A stretch of 64,000 bases of DNA from Janibacter sp. CX7 (GTDB taxonomy: Bacteria; Actinomycetota; Actinomycetes; Actinomycetales; Dermatophilaceae). The notes under the pieces were generated by a model. The model was not told the origin of the DNA, ran no database searches, and saw nothing but the letters and a program-made list of their open reading frames with translations. Positions 52,976 through 62,315 of this stretch are shown in pieces. Position numbers and translations under genes: made by a program. Numbering within the stretch: the stretch's first letter is position 1; every line of letters begins with the position of its first letter. The DNA lies in contig NZ_CP101464.1 of the NCBI RefSeq assembly GCF_024362365.1, forward strand, positions 1,302,001 through 1,366,000, in the 5' to 3' direction.

Positions 52976-54662
52976 GAGGCCCACCCTAGAGCAGGCGCCA
53001 GCTCGCGGTGGGCGGCAGCGGCACCGCCCACGGGGCAGGTCCACTCGCCCTCGATGTCGACCAGCCGGGTGCCCTCAGCCTCGAGCCAGCGCAGGACGAG
53101 CTCGGTCTCCTCGGGCAGGGCGCTCGTGCCCGGCCCCGCGGGCGGCGCGACCACCTCGGCGCTGGCGCGCAGGGCCGCGACGTAGGGCATCGGGTCGGCG
53201 CCGACGGGGAGTGCGAGCTGCCGGCGAGCCGGCCGTGGCGCACGCAGACCAGGTCCCAGCCGCCGCGCGCGGTGCGGCGTGCCGCGACGAGCTCGGGGGC
53301 GGCCGTGAGCGGGGCGGCGCGCTGGCTGCGCGAGGCCGCCCGCACGAGGTCGGCGAGCCGGTCGCGCAGGGCGCCGGCCTCCTCGAAGCGCTCCTGGGCC
53401 GACAGCTCGGCCATGCGCTCCCGCAGCGCCGCGACCGCGGAGCGCGAGTCGCCGACGAGGACCTGGGCGGCCTCGGCGACGGTGACCGCGTAGTCCTCGA
53501 CGGGCACCTCGCCGGTGCACGGGGCGGAGCAGCGGCCCATGTCGGCGAGCGCGCACGCGGAGGTCGGCCGCCGCGGCGACAGCCGGGTGAGGCACTGGCG
53601 CAGGGGGACGGCGTCGTGGAGCGCGGCCATGGCCTCCTCGGCGGTGCCACGCGTGCCGAAGGGTCCGGCGAAGGCCAGGTCGTCGGGTCCCACCGAGCGC
53701 ACGATCGACAGCCGGGGGAAGACCTCGTCGGTGAGCTTGAGCCACCAGGCGCGCTCGGGGTGGCGCGAGCGGCGGTTGTAGCGCGGCTTGTGCCGGGCGA
53801 TCAGCCGCAGCTCGCGCACCTGGGCCTCGAGCGTCGTCGCGCAGACGATCGGGGTGATCTCGGTGGCCAGCCGCACCATCTCGCCCATGCGCCGGCGCTG
53901 CTCCGACGCGGTGAAGTAGCTGCGGGCGCGTGAGCGGATGTCGATCGAGGTGCCGACGTAGAGCGGCTCGCCGCGCTCGTCCTTGAAGACGTAGACGCCC
54001 GGCGCCGACGGCAGCCCGTCGGCGAGGTGGCGCTTGCGCCGCAGCTCGTCGCTCACCCGTGAGGTGTAGGAGCTCAGCTCCTCGAGGGTGTGCACCCCGA
54101 CCGAGCCCAGCCGCCCGATGAGCGCGTGGAGGACGTCGACGGTGGCGCGGGCGTCGTGCAGGGCCCGGTGGTCGGGGGTCGTCGTGGCGCCGAAGTACCT
54201 CGCGAGGGTCCCGAGCTTGTGGTTGGGCACCTCGTCGCGCGAGACGACCTGCCGGGCCAGCCGCACCGTGTCGAGCACGGTCGGTCCCGGCCAGCGCAGG
54301 TCGTGGGCGGCGCACGCGGCCTTGAGGAAGCCGATGTCGAAGCCGGCGTTGTGGGCGACGAGGACGGCGCCGCGGGCGAACTCGAGGAAGCTCGCGACGG
54401 CCTCGCCGGTGCGCGGGGCGTCGGCGACCATCGCGTCGGTGATGCCGGTCAGCGACTGGATGAAGGCGGGGATCGGCTCGCCGGGGTTGACGAAGGTCTG
54501 CAGCTCGCCGAGCTCCTCGCCGCCGCGCACCTTGACCGCGCCGATCTCGGTGATGCCGCAGTCGCGGGCCGAGCCGCCGGTCGTCTCGAGGTCGACGACG
54601 ACGAAGGTGACCTCGGCCAGCGGTGTGCCGAGATCACCGAGCCTGTCCTGGACGACCTCCAT
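52972..54662 (-). pseudogene. DEDDh exonuclease-GIY-YIG (UvrC-like) nuclease, one frameshift
   Basis: The N-terminal DnaQ-like exonuclease (DLETTGG with D24/E26, NAGFDIGF with D109, HRALHD with H165/D170) is fused to a GIY-YIG domain (PGVYVFKDERGEPLYVGTS, about 221-239). A CALADMGRCSAPC cluster and a UVR-like helix (AQERFEEAGALRDRLADL) follow. Near 53220 the frame changes: DLVCVRHGRLAG ends one frame and ALPVGADPMPYVAALRAS begins another that runs to 52972. That end overlaps the next gene by a normal GTGA. One lost base explains the break. The intact protein would have about 563 residues and act in DNA repair. Confidence 0.85.
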
Positions 54663-54727
54663 GACGACGACCGTAGGTCGCCCCACCGACAACGAGCGGG
54701 AGGCGCACGGTGTGACAGGGTGCCCGC

Positions 54728-55765
54728 ATGCGGACCATGGATGATCTCGGGGACCCGGCCGACTTCTACCGCCATTTCGCCGAGCGCGAGGCGAAGGGGG
54801 AGTCCCGCACCTTCGAGGAGTGGGCCCGTGGCCTCGCGGCCGACCCCGAGGCGCTGGCACTCGTCGCGACGCTGCCGGTGCGCAAGCGCCAGCCCAACCT
54901 CGTCTTCGCGGCGGCCCGGTGGCACGGTGCGCGCACCCCGTCCGGCTACGACGACCCCGGTGCGCTGCGCGAGGTGCTGCTCGGGCAGTGGCCGCAGGTG
55001 CGCGAGACGGTCCTCGCCCGCTCGACGCAGACCAACGAGGTCGGTCGGTGCGCGACGCTGCTGCCCGTGCTCGCCGGTCTCGAGGGGCCGCTGGCCCTCA
55101 TCGAGGTCGGGGCGAGCGCCGGGCTGTGCCTGCACCCCGATCTCTGGTCCTACCGCTATGTCGACGACACCGGCGCGCAGGTCGCCCGCATCGACCCCGC
55201 GACCGGTCCCTCCGGCGTCGTCCTCGACTGCATCGTGCGCGGGGAGGCGCCGATCCCCCCTTCGGCACCGCAGGTGGTCTGGCGTGGCGGGCTCGACCTC
55301 AACCCGCTCGACCTCACCCAGCCGGACACCGCCCGGTGGCTCGAGACGCTCGTGTGGCCCGAGCACGAGGACCGGCGGGCCCGACTGGCCGCCGCCTGCC
55401 GCGAGGTGGCCGACGTGCCGGTCGACGTCGTGCGGGGCGACCTGCTCACCGACCTCGACGCGCTCGTCGACCGGGCCCGTGCCCAGGCACCCGACGCGAC
55501 CCTCGTGGTCTTCCACTCGGCGGTCATCGCCTACCTCGACGATGCGGGCCGGCGGCAGTGGGAGCAGCTGGCGCAGGAGACCGTCGCGCGGGTGCGCGCC
55601 GACGGCGGCCGAGCCCACTGGGTGTCCAACGAGGGCGCCCGCGTCCTGCCCGACGTCACCGCGACCGCACGGTGCGAGGGAGTCGAGAGTGACTTCTGCC
55701 TCGGCCTCGACGCCTCGGCCGTCGGCTGGACCCACGGCCACGGCCGCCGCCTCACCTGGTGCTGA
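54728..55765 (+). CDS. DUF2332 family protein
   Basis: This 345-residue cytosolic protein of the DUF2332 family has LLPVLAGLEGPLALIEVGASAGLCL (about 115-139), which resembles a SAM-binding strand, and FHSAVIAYLDDAGRRQW near residue 260. A methyltransferase-like fold is suggested, but the activity is unproven. Its start follows CAGGGT by 6 nt. The gap after it (55766-56044) is filled with CGAAGGG words. Confidence 0.85.
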   Translation: MRTMDDLGDPADFYRHFAEREAKGESRTFEEWARGLAADPEALALVATLPVRKRQPNLVFAAARWHGARTPSGYDDPGALREVLLGQWPQVRETVLARSTQTNEVGRCATLLPVLAGLEGPLALIEVGASAGLCLHPDLWSYRYVDDTGAQVARIDPATGPSGVVLDCIVRGEAPIPPSAPQVVWRGGLDLNPLDLTQPDTARWLETLVWPEHEDRRARLAAACREVADVPVDVVRGDLLTDLDALVDRARAQAPDATLVVFHSAVIAYLDDAGRRQWEQLAQETVARVRADGGRAHWVSNEGARVLPDVTATARCEGVESDFCLGLDASAVGWTHGHGRRLTWC

Positions 55766-56044
55766 CGCGAGCCGTCGCCCGGGCCACACGCAAGCGGACG
55801 ATGGGGACGGGTTGGTCGCGAGCGGACGAAGGGAGGCGGGGCGGCGACGTCAAGCCGACGTCCGGCACGACAACCGCCGGCCGCAGGACGACGAAGGGAC
55901 TTCGGCAGTGTCGCCCCGTCTCCCTTCGGGAGCGGAAGCGCGCACGCGACAGGGGCAGCGGAGGCCGTGACGAAGGGCTGTCGGGGGCCGCTCCTAGCGT
56001 GGTCGGTGCCGGGAGGGACCCGGTGCGACGAGGAGGTGACGGAC
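55766..56044. repeat. intergenic cluster of CGAAGGG words
   Basis: This gap of about 280 bp, without a convincing gene, contains four CGAAGGG-type words, three on the plus strand (near 55827, 55891 and 55971) and one inverted (near 55922). At CTCCCTTCGGGAG the inverted copy forms a short palindrome. It is the densest cluster of this word in the window. Confidence 0.6.
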
Positions 56045-56320
56045 ATGACCCGTCGACCCGGACTGCCCCTGACGATCGACTGCGGCACCTGCCCGGTCCA
56101 GCACGTCGGCTGCGCCGACTGCATCGTGACCGCGCTGGAGTCGCCGGCCACCCTCACGGACCCCGACCTGGCGCCCCAGCTGCCGCTCGACCGCCGCGAG
56201 CGCGAGGTCGTCTCGCGGCTCATCGCGGCGGGACTGGTCAGTGTCCAGGAGGCCAACGAGGCCCGCGCGGTCGCCGAGCCGATGGAGCACTACGACGACG
56301 TGCGCCGGTACGCGGGCTGA
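56045..56320 (+). CDS. small Cys-motif protein, conserved hypothetical
   Basis: This 91-residue protein starts at an ATG behind GAGGAGGTG. The N-terminal CGTCPVQHVGCADC segment has two CxxC pairs, typical of a zinc- or Fe-S-binding knuckle. The helical C-terminal half (RREREVVSRLIAAGLVSVQEANEARAV) is charged. It neighbours fadD, as in several actinobacteria, but has no assigned function. Confidence 0.8.
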   Translation: MTRRPGLPLTIDCGTCPVQHVGCADCIVTALESPATLTDPDLAPQLPLDRREREVVSRLIAAGLVSVQEANEARAVAEPMEHYDDVRRYAG

Positions 56321-56359
56321 GCCCACGCACCGGCGCACGTCGATCGATCACCGGGGTGA

Positions 56360-58153
56360 TCAGCTGCCGTAGAGCGCCTCCACGTCCTCCTCGAAGTCGC
56401 GCATGATGACATTGCGCTTGAGCTTCAGGGAGGGCGTCAGGGTGCCGTTGTCCTCGGTGAAGTCCTCGCTGAGGATGGAGAACTTGCGGATCGACTCGGC
56501 CTTGGAGACGGCCTTGTTGGCCTCGTCGACCGCGCCCTGGATCTCGGCGAGGACGGTCTCGTTGGTCCGGGCCTGCTCGATGGTCAGGGTGCCGAGGCCG
56601 TTGTTGGCCGCCCAGCCCGGGAGCATCTCCTCGTCGATGGTGACGAGCGCGGCGATGAAGGGCTTGCCGTCGCCGACGACGAGGCACTGGCTGATGAGCG
56701 GGTGCGCGCGCAGGCGGTCCTCGAGGACACCCGGGGCGACGTTCTTGCCGCCGGCCGTCACGAGGATCTCCTTCTTGCGGCCGGTGATCTTGAGGTAGCC
56801 GTCCTCGTCGAGCTCGCCGAGGTCGCCGGTGCGGAACCAGCCGTCGACGATCGCGTCGGCCGTCGCCGCGTCGTTGCCGTGGTAGCCGCGCAGGACGTTG
56901 ACGCCCTTGATGAGGACCTCGCCGTCGTCGGCGATGCGCAGCGAGACGCCGGGCAGCGCCGGGCCGACGGTGCCGATCTTGACCCGGTCGGGCAGGTTGA
57001 CGGTCGCCGGCGCGGTCGTCTCGGTGAGGCCGTAGCCCTCGAGGATGGTCACGCCGATGCCCCGGAAGAAGTGGCCCAGACGGGTGCCGAGGGGGGCGCC
57101 GCCGGAGACGGCGTACTGCACCTTGTCGCCCATCTTGGCCCGAAGCGTGCTGTAGACGAGCTTGTCGAAGACGGCGTGCTGGAGCTTGATCTTCAGCGGC
57201 ACCGAGCCGGTGTCCTGGCCCTCGGACCAGGCGATGGCGACGTCGGCCGCGCGGGCGAAGATCTTGCCCTTGCCGCCGGCCGTGGCCTGCTCGTTGGCCT
57301 TGTTGAAGATCTTCTCGAAGACCCGCGGCACCGCGAGGATGAAGGTCGGGCGGAAGGCCTGGAAGTCGTCGAGGATGTTGGCGATGTCGGCGCTGTGACC
57401 CATGCGGGCCTCCGCCGAGACCGCGAGGACCTCGATGAAGCGGGCGAAGACGTGCGCGAGCGGCAGGAAGAGCAGCGTCGACGCGTCGGAGCGGTGGAGG
57501 ACGTCACCGAGCTTGGCCGCCGCGTTCTCGGCCAGGCCGAGGAAGTTGTCGTGGGTCAGCTCGCAGCCCTTGGGGCGGCCGGTCGTGCCCGAGGTGTAGA
57601 TGATCGTGGCGAGCGAGCTGCGGTCCTGCGCGGCGATGCGCTCGTCGACCTGCTCCTCGGTGACCTCGGTGCCCGCGGCGACGATCGTGTCGAGGTCGCC
57701 GTTGTCGATGACCCACAGCTTCTCGATGCCGCCGGCGAGGTTGCCCGCAGCCTCCTGGGCGATGGCCTGGTGCTTCGCCGTCTCGACGACCGCGAATCGG
57801 GTGCCCGAGTCCTTGACGATCCACTCGACCTGCTCGGCCGAGCTCGTCTCGTAGATCGGGACCGGCACGCCGCCGGCGACCCACGTGGCGAAGTCGAGGA
57901 CGGTCCACTCGTAGCGGGTGCGCGCCATGATGGCCAGCCGGTCGCCGGGCTGCAGGCCCTCGGCGATCAGGCCCTTGGCCAAGGAACGAACCTCGAGGTT
58001 GAACTGCGCCGCCGTGACGTCGCGCCAGGCGTCCTGCTCCTTGACGGTGAAGGCGACCCGCTGCGGGTTGTTGTCCGCATTGCGCCCCGGCAGGTCCGCC
58101 AGGGAGTCGTCGGGGTTGCCCTCGATGAGTCGGGGCATCTGGCTGTCGTTCAC
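56360..58153 (-). CDS. fadD: long-chain fatty-acid-CoA ligase
   Basis: This 597-residue AMP-forming acyl-CoA synthetase activates fatty acids with ATP and CoA. Motifs are the P-loop IIYTSGTTGRPKGCEL, the linker GYGLTETTAPATV, WFRTGDLGELDEDGYLKITGRKKE and the C-terminal Lys region (NGTLTPSLKLKR). It resembles FadD15. The GTG start at 58153 follows AAGGAGAT, giving a typical N-terminus. It is divergent from two SRPBCC genes. Confidence 0.94.
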   Translation of the reverse strand: MNDSQMPRLIEGNPDDSLADLPGRNADNNPQRVAFTVKEQDAWRDVTAAQFNLEVRSLAKGLIAEGLQPGDRLAIMARTRYEWTVLDFATWVAGGVPVPIYETSSAEQVEWIVKDSGTRFAVVETAKHQAIAQEAAGNLAGGIEKLWVIDNGDLDTIVAAGTEVTEEQVDERIAAQDRSSLATIIYTSGTTGRPKGCELTHDNFLGLAENAAAKLGDVLHRSDASTLLFLPLAHVFARFIEVLAVSAEARMGHSADIANILDDFQAFRPTFILAVPRVFEKIFNKANEQATAGGKGKIFARAADVAIAWSEGQDTGSVPLKIKLQHAVFDKLVYSTLRAKMGDKVQYAVSGGAPLGTRLGHFFRGIGVTILEGYGLTETTAPATVNLPDRVKIGTVGPALPGVSLRIADDGEVLIKGVNVLRGYHGNDAATADAIVDGWFRTGDLGELDEDGYLKITGRKKEILVTAGGKNVAPGVLEDRLRAHPLISQCLVVGDGKPFIAALVTIDEEMLPGWAANNGLGTLTIEQARTNETVLAEIQGAVDEANKAVSKAESIRKFSILSEDFTEDNGTLTPSLKLKRNVIMRDFEEDVEALYGS

Positions 58154-58323
58154 GGGATCTCCTTCGTTCGCCGTCCGGTCCACCTGCTGGAGGCTGGGCT
58201 CGCGAGGAGCCTACCCGCGGGTTGGACGCTCCTCGGGGGGTCCTCTCGTGATGGTGGCCATACTCTTCCAGCGGGACCAGAGCTCCCGCCACCACCGCTC
58301 CCGAGCCACCCGAAGGACCTCCC

Positions 58324-58683
58324 GTGCCCCTGCTGCGCCCGGCCCCGCTCGTCGACATCGTCGACGAGACCTTCGTGCGCGCTGCCCCGGACGTGGTGCG
58401 TGCACGGCTCGAGGCCCCCGGTCTGCTCGACGGGCTGTGCCCCGGCGTGCGCCGGGAGGTCGTGCAGGACCGTGGGACGAAGGGGGTGCGCTGGCGGATC
58501 GAGGGTGAGGTCACCGGTCGCATGGAGGTCTGGCTCGAGGCCGCCCACGGCGGCACGATCGTCCACCACTTCGTCCACGGCGAGCACGGTCGGGGCTCGG
58601 CGCGATGGGCCCGGCGCTACCGGCGCCGGTGGAAGGGCGCGGTCCACGAGATCAAGGACCGCCTCGAGGGCCGCGCACGATAG
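58324..58683 (+). CDS. SRPBCC-like protein (small)
   Basis: This 119-residue protein has the beginning of a START-like fold: VDIVDETFVRAAPDVVRARLEAPGLLDGLCPG, then WRIEGEVTGRMEVWLE and GGTIVHHFVHG, with a basic helical end (RWARRYRRRWKGAVHEIKDRL). Ligand unknown. The GTG start follows a weak ribosome site. It is the first of two tandem SRPBCC genes. Confidence 0.75.
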   Translation: MPLLRPAPLVDIVDETFVRAAPDVVRARLEAPGLLDGLCPGVRREVVQDRGTKGVRWRIEGEVTGRMEVWLEAAHGGTIVHHFVHGEHGRGSARWARRYRRRWKGAVHEIKDRLEGRAR

Positions 58684-58693
58684 TGTCGCCCGC

Positions 58694-59140
58694 ATGGCCG
58701 ACAGCACACGCTCCAGCACCGTCGTGGACGCCGCCCCCGGTGACGTCCTCGACATCATCGCCGACCTCGAGGCCTACCCCGAGTGGGCCAAGGAGATCAC
58801 CCGGGTCGAGATCCTCACCGAGGACGGCGACGGCTGGCCCGACACCGCGTCCTTCACCCTCGACGCGGGCCCGATCAAGGACACCTACGTCCTCGACTAC
58901 ACGTGGGACGTCGACGAGGACGGCCAGGGAGTGGCCTCGTGGACGCTCGTCGAGGCGACGATGCTCAAGGTCATGGACGGCTCCTACACCCTCACCGCGC
59001 TCGAGGACGGCACGACCGAGGTCGTCTACGACCTGACCGTCGACGTCAAGGTCCCCATGCTCGGGATGCTCAAGCGCAAGGCCGAGAAGGTCATCATCGA
59101 CACCGCGCTGCGTGACCTCAAGAAGCGCGCCGAGGCCTGA
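58694..59140 (+). CDS. SRPBCC family protein
   Basis: This 148-residue START-like protein has TVVDAAPGDVLDIIADLEAYPEWAKEI near the N-terminus and a C-terminal amphipathic helix (KRKAEKVIIDTALRDLKKRAE), the classic layout for binding hydrophobic ligands. It is the equivalent of a conserved SRPBCC gene beside fadD in mycobacteria. The ATG follows TAGTGT by 7 nt, so it is likely leaderless. Confidence 0.88.
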   Translation: MADSTRSSTVVDAAPGDVLDIIADLEAYPEWAKEITRVEILTEDGDGWPDTASFTLDAGPIKDTYVLDYTWDVDEDGQGVASWTLVEATMLKVMDGSYTLTALEDGTTEVVYDLTVDVKVPMLGMLKRKAEKVIIDTALRDLKKRAEA

Positions 59141-59147
59141 GAGGACC

Positions 59148-60067
59148 GTGCGCGCCCACCTCGTCGTCGGTGGCGGTGACCACGGTCCGGCCGTCGCCTC
59201 ACGGGTGCTCGCCGCGCTGACCCCTCACCACGTGGTCGCGCGGCCGGCGCCCGACGACGGCCTGCCCGACCCCGTCGTCACCGCGCTCGAGGACCTGCTC
59301 GACCGGCTCCTCACGGCGTTGGACCTCCCTTCGCCCGTCGTCGCCGACCTCGTCTCGCGGATCCTGCCGCCGGAGCTGCCCGACCTGCTCCGCCTGGCGC
59401 GCCAGCTCGACCGGGCCGGGCGCGACGGCCACGAGCTCGTCCTCGAGGTCGACCTCGAGGTGGCCCGGCTGCTCGACGCGCCCCAGCGGGTGGCCCGCGC
59501 GATGAGCGCCTTCGTCCCCGTCATCGCCCGCTGGGAGGTGCTCGTCGCGCCCGACGGCGTCGGCAACCTCCCGCACCCCAACCCGCCGGTGCTCACCGCG
59601 CTGCGCGAGGGGGCGGCCCTCCTCGAGGCGCTCGACGCCGCCCTCGCCGACCCCGGCGACCCACCCTGCACCTCGCCGCGCCCGCCGGGCCGGTCGGCGC
59701 CGCGCGCCGCGCCGACGCCGAGGTGCTCCTCGCGCTCATGGGACGCACGCTCACGGCCGTCCATCCCGAGGGCGGGGCCGGTGTCGAGCACCTGCCGGCC
59801 CCCGCCGGCGACCCCGGCGTGCGCGTCGAGCGTGCCGACGACGGCAGCGACGCCTGGCGCCTGCACATCGGGCTGCCCGGGGTGCGCGCCGCCGACCTCG
59901 ACCTCGTGCGGCACGACGACGAGCTCGTCCTCGGGTGCGCCGGGCGCAGCCGTCGGGTGCTGCTGCCCTCGGTGCTGCGCCGCTGCGACGTCGCCCGCGC
60001 GGGCGTCGCCCACGGCGTGCTCACCGTGACGATGACCCCCGACGAGGCGGTGTGGCCGCGTGGCTGA
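59148..60067 (+). pseudogene. ArsA-family protein with HSP20-like tail, no P-loop, one frameshift
   Basis: GTG 59148, preceded by GAGAGGA, opens MRAHLVVGGGDHGPAVASRVL. It lacks the GKGG P-loop of ArsA ATPases but continues with ArsA-like helices (LARQLDRAGRDGHELVLEVDLEVARLL). Near 59665 the frame changes: the family-like stretch LHLAAPAGPVGAARRADAEVLLALMGR and an HSP20-like tail (HIGLPGVRAADLDLV ... LTVTMTPDEA) are one frame over. Restoring one C in a run (CCC to CCCC) joins them. The intact protein would be about 306 residues. Confidence 0.75.
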
Positions 60068-60380
60068 CGAGGACCTGCACGGTGACCCCCAGGACGTCGT
60101 CGTCCAGCTGCTGCGCGTGCTCTCCGAGGTCGACCTCGAGGGCCTGGGCGAGGACCTGCGCCACCTCGACGACGCGACGACCCGACGCGCCCTCACCGGC
60201 GCGAGCATGTTGGCCGAGGCGATCACCCGGGCGGCCTTCGGCTCCGACACCGTCGCCGGTGCCCTCGGGGTCACCCTCGACGAGGCGCCACCCCACGTGC
60301 CGCTGCGCTCTCGCGGCGAACGCATCGCGGTCCACGACGACGAGGCCGAGCAGAGCGGCGGAGAGGTGAGCGGGGCATGA
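60060..60380 (+). CDS. conserved hypothetical protein
   Basis: This 106-residue acidic protein starts at a GTG overlapping the ArsA-like stop by 8 bp and ends in an ATGA overlap with the ROK kinase gene. It contains helical heptad-like segments (VVVQLLRVLSEVDLEGLGEDLRHL) and no metal or membrane motif. It is the usual small gene between ArsA-like and ROK genes in actinobacteria; function unknown. Confidence 0.7.
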   Translation: MADEDLHGDPQDVVVQLLRVLSEVDLEGLGEDLRHLDDATTRRALTGASMLAEAITRAAFGSDTVAGALGVTLDEAPPHVPLRSRGERIAVHDDEAEQSGGEVSGA

Positions 60381-61336
60381 GCGGCAGCGCGATCGGCATC
60401 GACATCGGGGGGACCAAGATCGCCGGCGCCCTCGTCGACGAGGCAGGCCGGATCACCGGGCGCGAGCAGGTCGCGACGCCCGCCGACGACACCGACGCGA
60501 TCATCGAGGCCACGGCCGAGCTCGTGCGCACCCTCGAGGCCGCCGCCGACGACCCGACGGTCGGCGTCGGCATGGCCTGCGCGGCCTTCGTCGACGCCCG
60601 GGCCGGCCACGTGTGGTTTGCCCCCAACCTGCCCTGGCGCGACCTCGACCTCGCCGACGCGGTCGGCTCCGCGGTGGGTCGCGAGGTCGTCGTCGACAAC
60701 GACGCCAATGCCGCCGCGTGGGGTGAGTACCGCCACGGCGCGGGCAGCGAGCACGACGACATGGTGCTCGTCACCGTCGGCACGGGCGTCGGTGGTGGCT
60801 GCATCGTCGACGACCGCCTGCTGCGCGGTGCCTTCGGCATCGGCGGCGAGATCGGCCACGTCGCCCTCGACCCGAGCGGACCCCGGTGCGGCTGCGGCAA
60901 CACCGGCTGCCTCGAGGTCTTCGCCTCGGGCACCGCCCTGGTCCGCACCGCCCGCGAGCTGGTGACCTCCCCTTCGCCCCTGGGTGCCGCCCTGCGGGAG
61001 CGGTGCGGCGGCGACCCCGAGGCCCTGTCCGGCCGCGACGTCACCGAGCTGGCCCAGGCAGGCGACGGCGCCAGCATCGAGCTGCTCGACGACCTCGGCA
61101 CCCGTCTCGGCCAGGGACTGGCCTCGATCTGCGCGGTCCTCGACCCCGGCCTCGTCGTCATCGGGGGTGGGGTCGCCGACGCCGGTGACCTGCTTGTCGA
61201 GCCGACGCGCAGGTCCTTCGCCCGCCACCTCATCGGCCGGGGCAACCGGCCCTCGCCGGAGATCGTGCGGGCCACCCTCGGCAACGACGCCGGCATCGTC
61301 GGGGCGGCGACCCTCGCCCGGGAGGCGAGCACGTGA
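60377..61336 (+). CDS. ROK family glucokinase
   Basis: This 319-residue sugar kinase has the ATP-binding GIDIGGTKIAGALV (7-20), VDNDANAAAWGEYRHGAG with catalytic Asp, the VTVGTGVGGGCIV phosphate loop and the ROK zinc motif CGCGNTGCLEVFASG (about 172-186). It should phosphorylate glucose to glucose-6-phosphate. It is coupled by 4 bp to the previous gene and to a second ROK gene after it. Confidence 0.93.
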   Translation: MSGSAIGIDIGGTKIAGALVDEAGRITGREQVATPADDTDAIIEATAELVRTLEAAADDPTVGVGMACAAFVDARAGHVWFAPNLPWRDLDLADAVGSAVGREVVVDNDANAAAWGEYRHGAGSEHDDMVLVTVGTGVGGGCIVDDRLLRGAFGIGGEIGHVALDPSGPRCGCGNTGCLEVFASGTALVRTARELVTSPSPLGAALRERCGGDPEALSGRDVTELAQAGDGASIELLDDLGTRLGQGLASICAVLDPGLVVIGGGVADAGDLLVEPTRRSFARHLIGRGNRPSPEIVRATLGNDAGIVGAATLAREAST

Positions 61337-62315
61337 CGACGGGCGACGCGACGAGCTTGGGCATCGACATCGGCGGGACCAAGGTCTCCGGCGGCGTCGT
61401 CGACGGCGAGGGACGCATCCTCGTGCGCACCCGGCGCGACACCCCCGACCGCTCCAACGCACCGCGGGTCGTCGAGGACACGATCGTCGAGGTCGTCGAC
61501 GAGCTGCGCCACCTCGCCGAGGACGCCGGCGTGACGCCGCCGGGCACCGTCGGGGTGGGTGCCGCCGGCTTCGTCGCGGCCGACCGCTCGACGGTCGTCT
61601 TCGCCCCGCACCTGTCCTGGCGCAACGAACCCCTGCGCGAGGCGCTCGGCGCCCGCCTCGACCTGCCGATCTCCATCGACAACGACGCCAACGCCGCGCT
61701 GTGGGCGGAGCACCGCTTCGGCGCCGCCCGCGCACCACCCACGCGGTGATGATCACCCTCGGCACCGGCATCGGCGGCGCGATCCTCGTCGGCGGCCACC
61801 TCGTGCGTGGTCGCTACGGCATTGCGGGGGAGTTCGGCCACATGCAGGTCGTGCCCGGCGGGCAGCGCTGCGAGTGCGGCAACGCGGCTGCTGGGAGCAG
61901 TACTCCTCGGGCAACGCCCTCGTGCGCGAGGCCCGCGGCCTGGCGATGGCCAACTCGCCGATGGCGACCGATCTGCTCGCCCACGTCGGTGGTGACCCGG
62001 CCTCGCTCACCGGTCCGATGATCACCGAGGCGGCGAAGGGGGCGATGCCATCGCCGTCGAGCTGCTCGCCGAGATCGGGCACTGGCTCGGCGTGGGCATC
62101 GCCAACCTCGCGGCCGCCCTCGACCCCGAGGTCTTCGTCATCGGCGGCGGCGGTGAGCGCGCGGCGACCTGCTGCTCGGGCCGGCACGCGACACCTTCGC
62201 CCGCCAGCTCACCGGCCGTGGCTACCGCCCGGCCGCACGGATCGTCGAGGCCCGCTTCGGTCCCGACGCGGGACTCATCGGCGCGGCCGCCCTGGGGGCG
62301 GAGGAGCAGGTGTGA
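61333..62315 (+). pseudogene. second ROK family kinase, at least four frameshifts
   Basis: The first 135 codons are a normal ROK start (LGIDIGGTKVSGGVV, VGVGAAGFVAADRS, IDNDANAALWAEHRFGAA). The rest is scattered over three frames: THAVMITLGTGIGGAILVGG ... CECGN, then CWEQYSSGNALVREARGLA, then GIANLAAALDPEVFVIGGG, then a final frame ending at 62315. Each switch (near 61732, 61885, 62040 and 62165) equals one lost G or C. Zinc, ATP and sugar motifs all survive, so loss is recent or artificial. The reconstructed protein would be about 328 residues. Confidence 0.85.
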
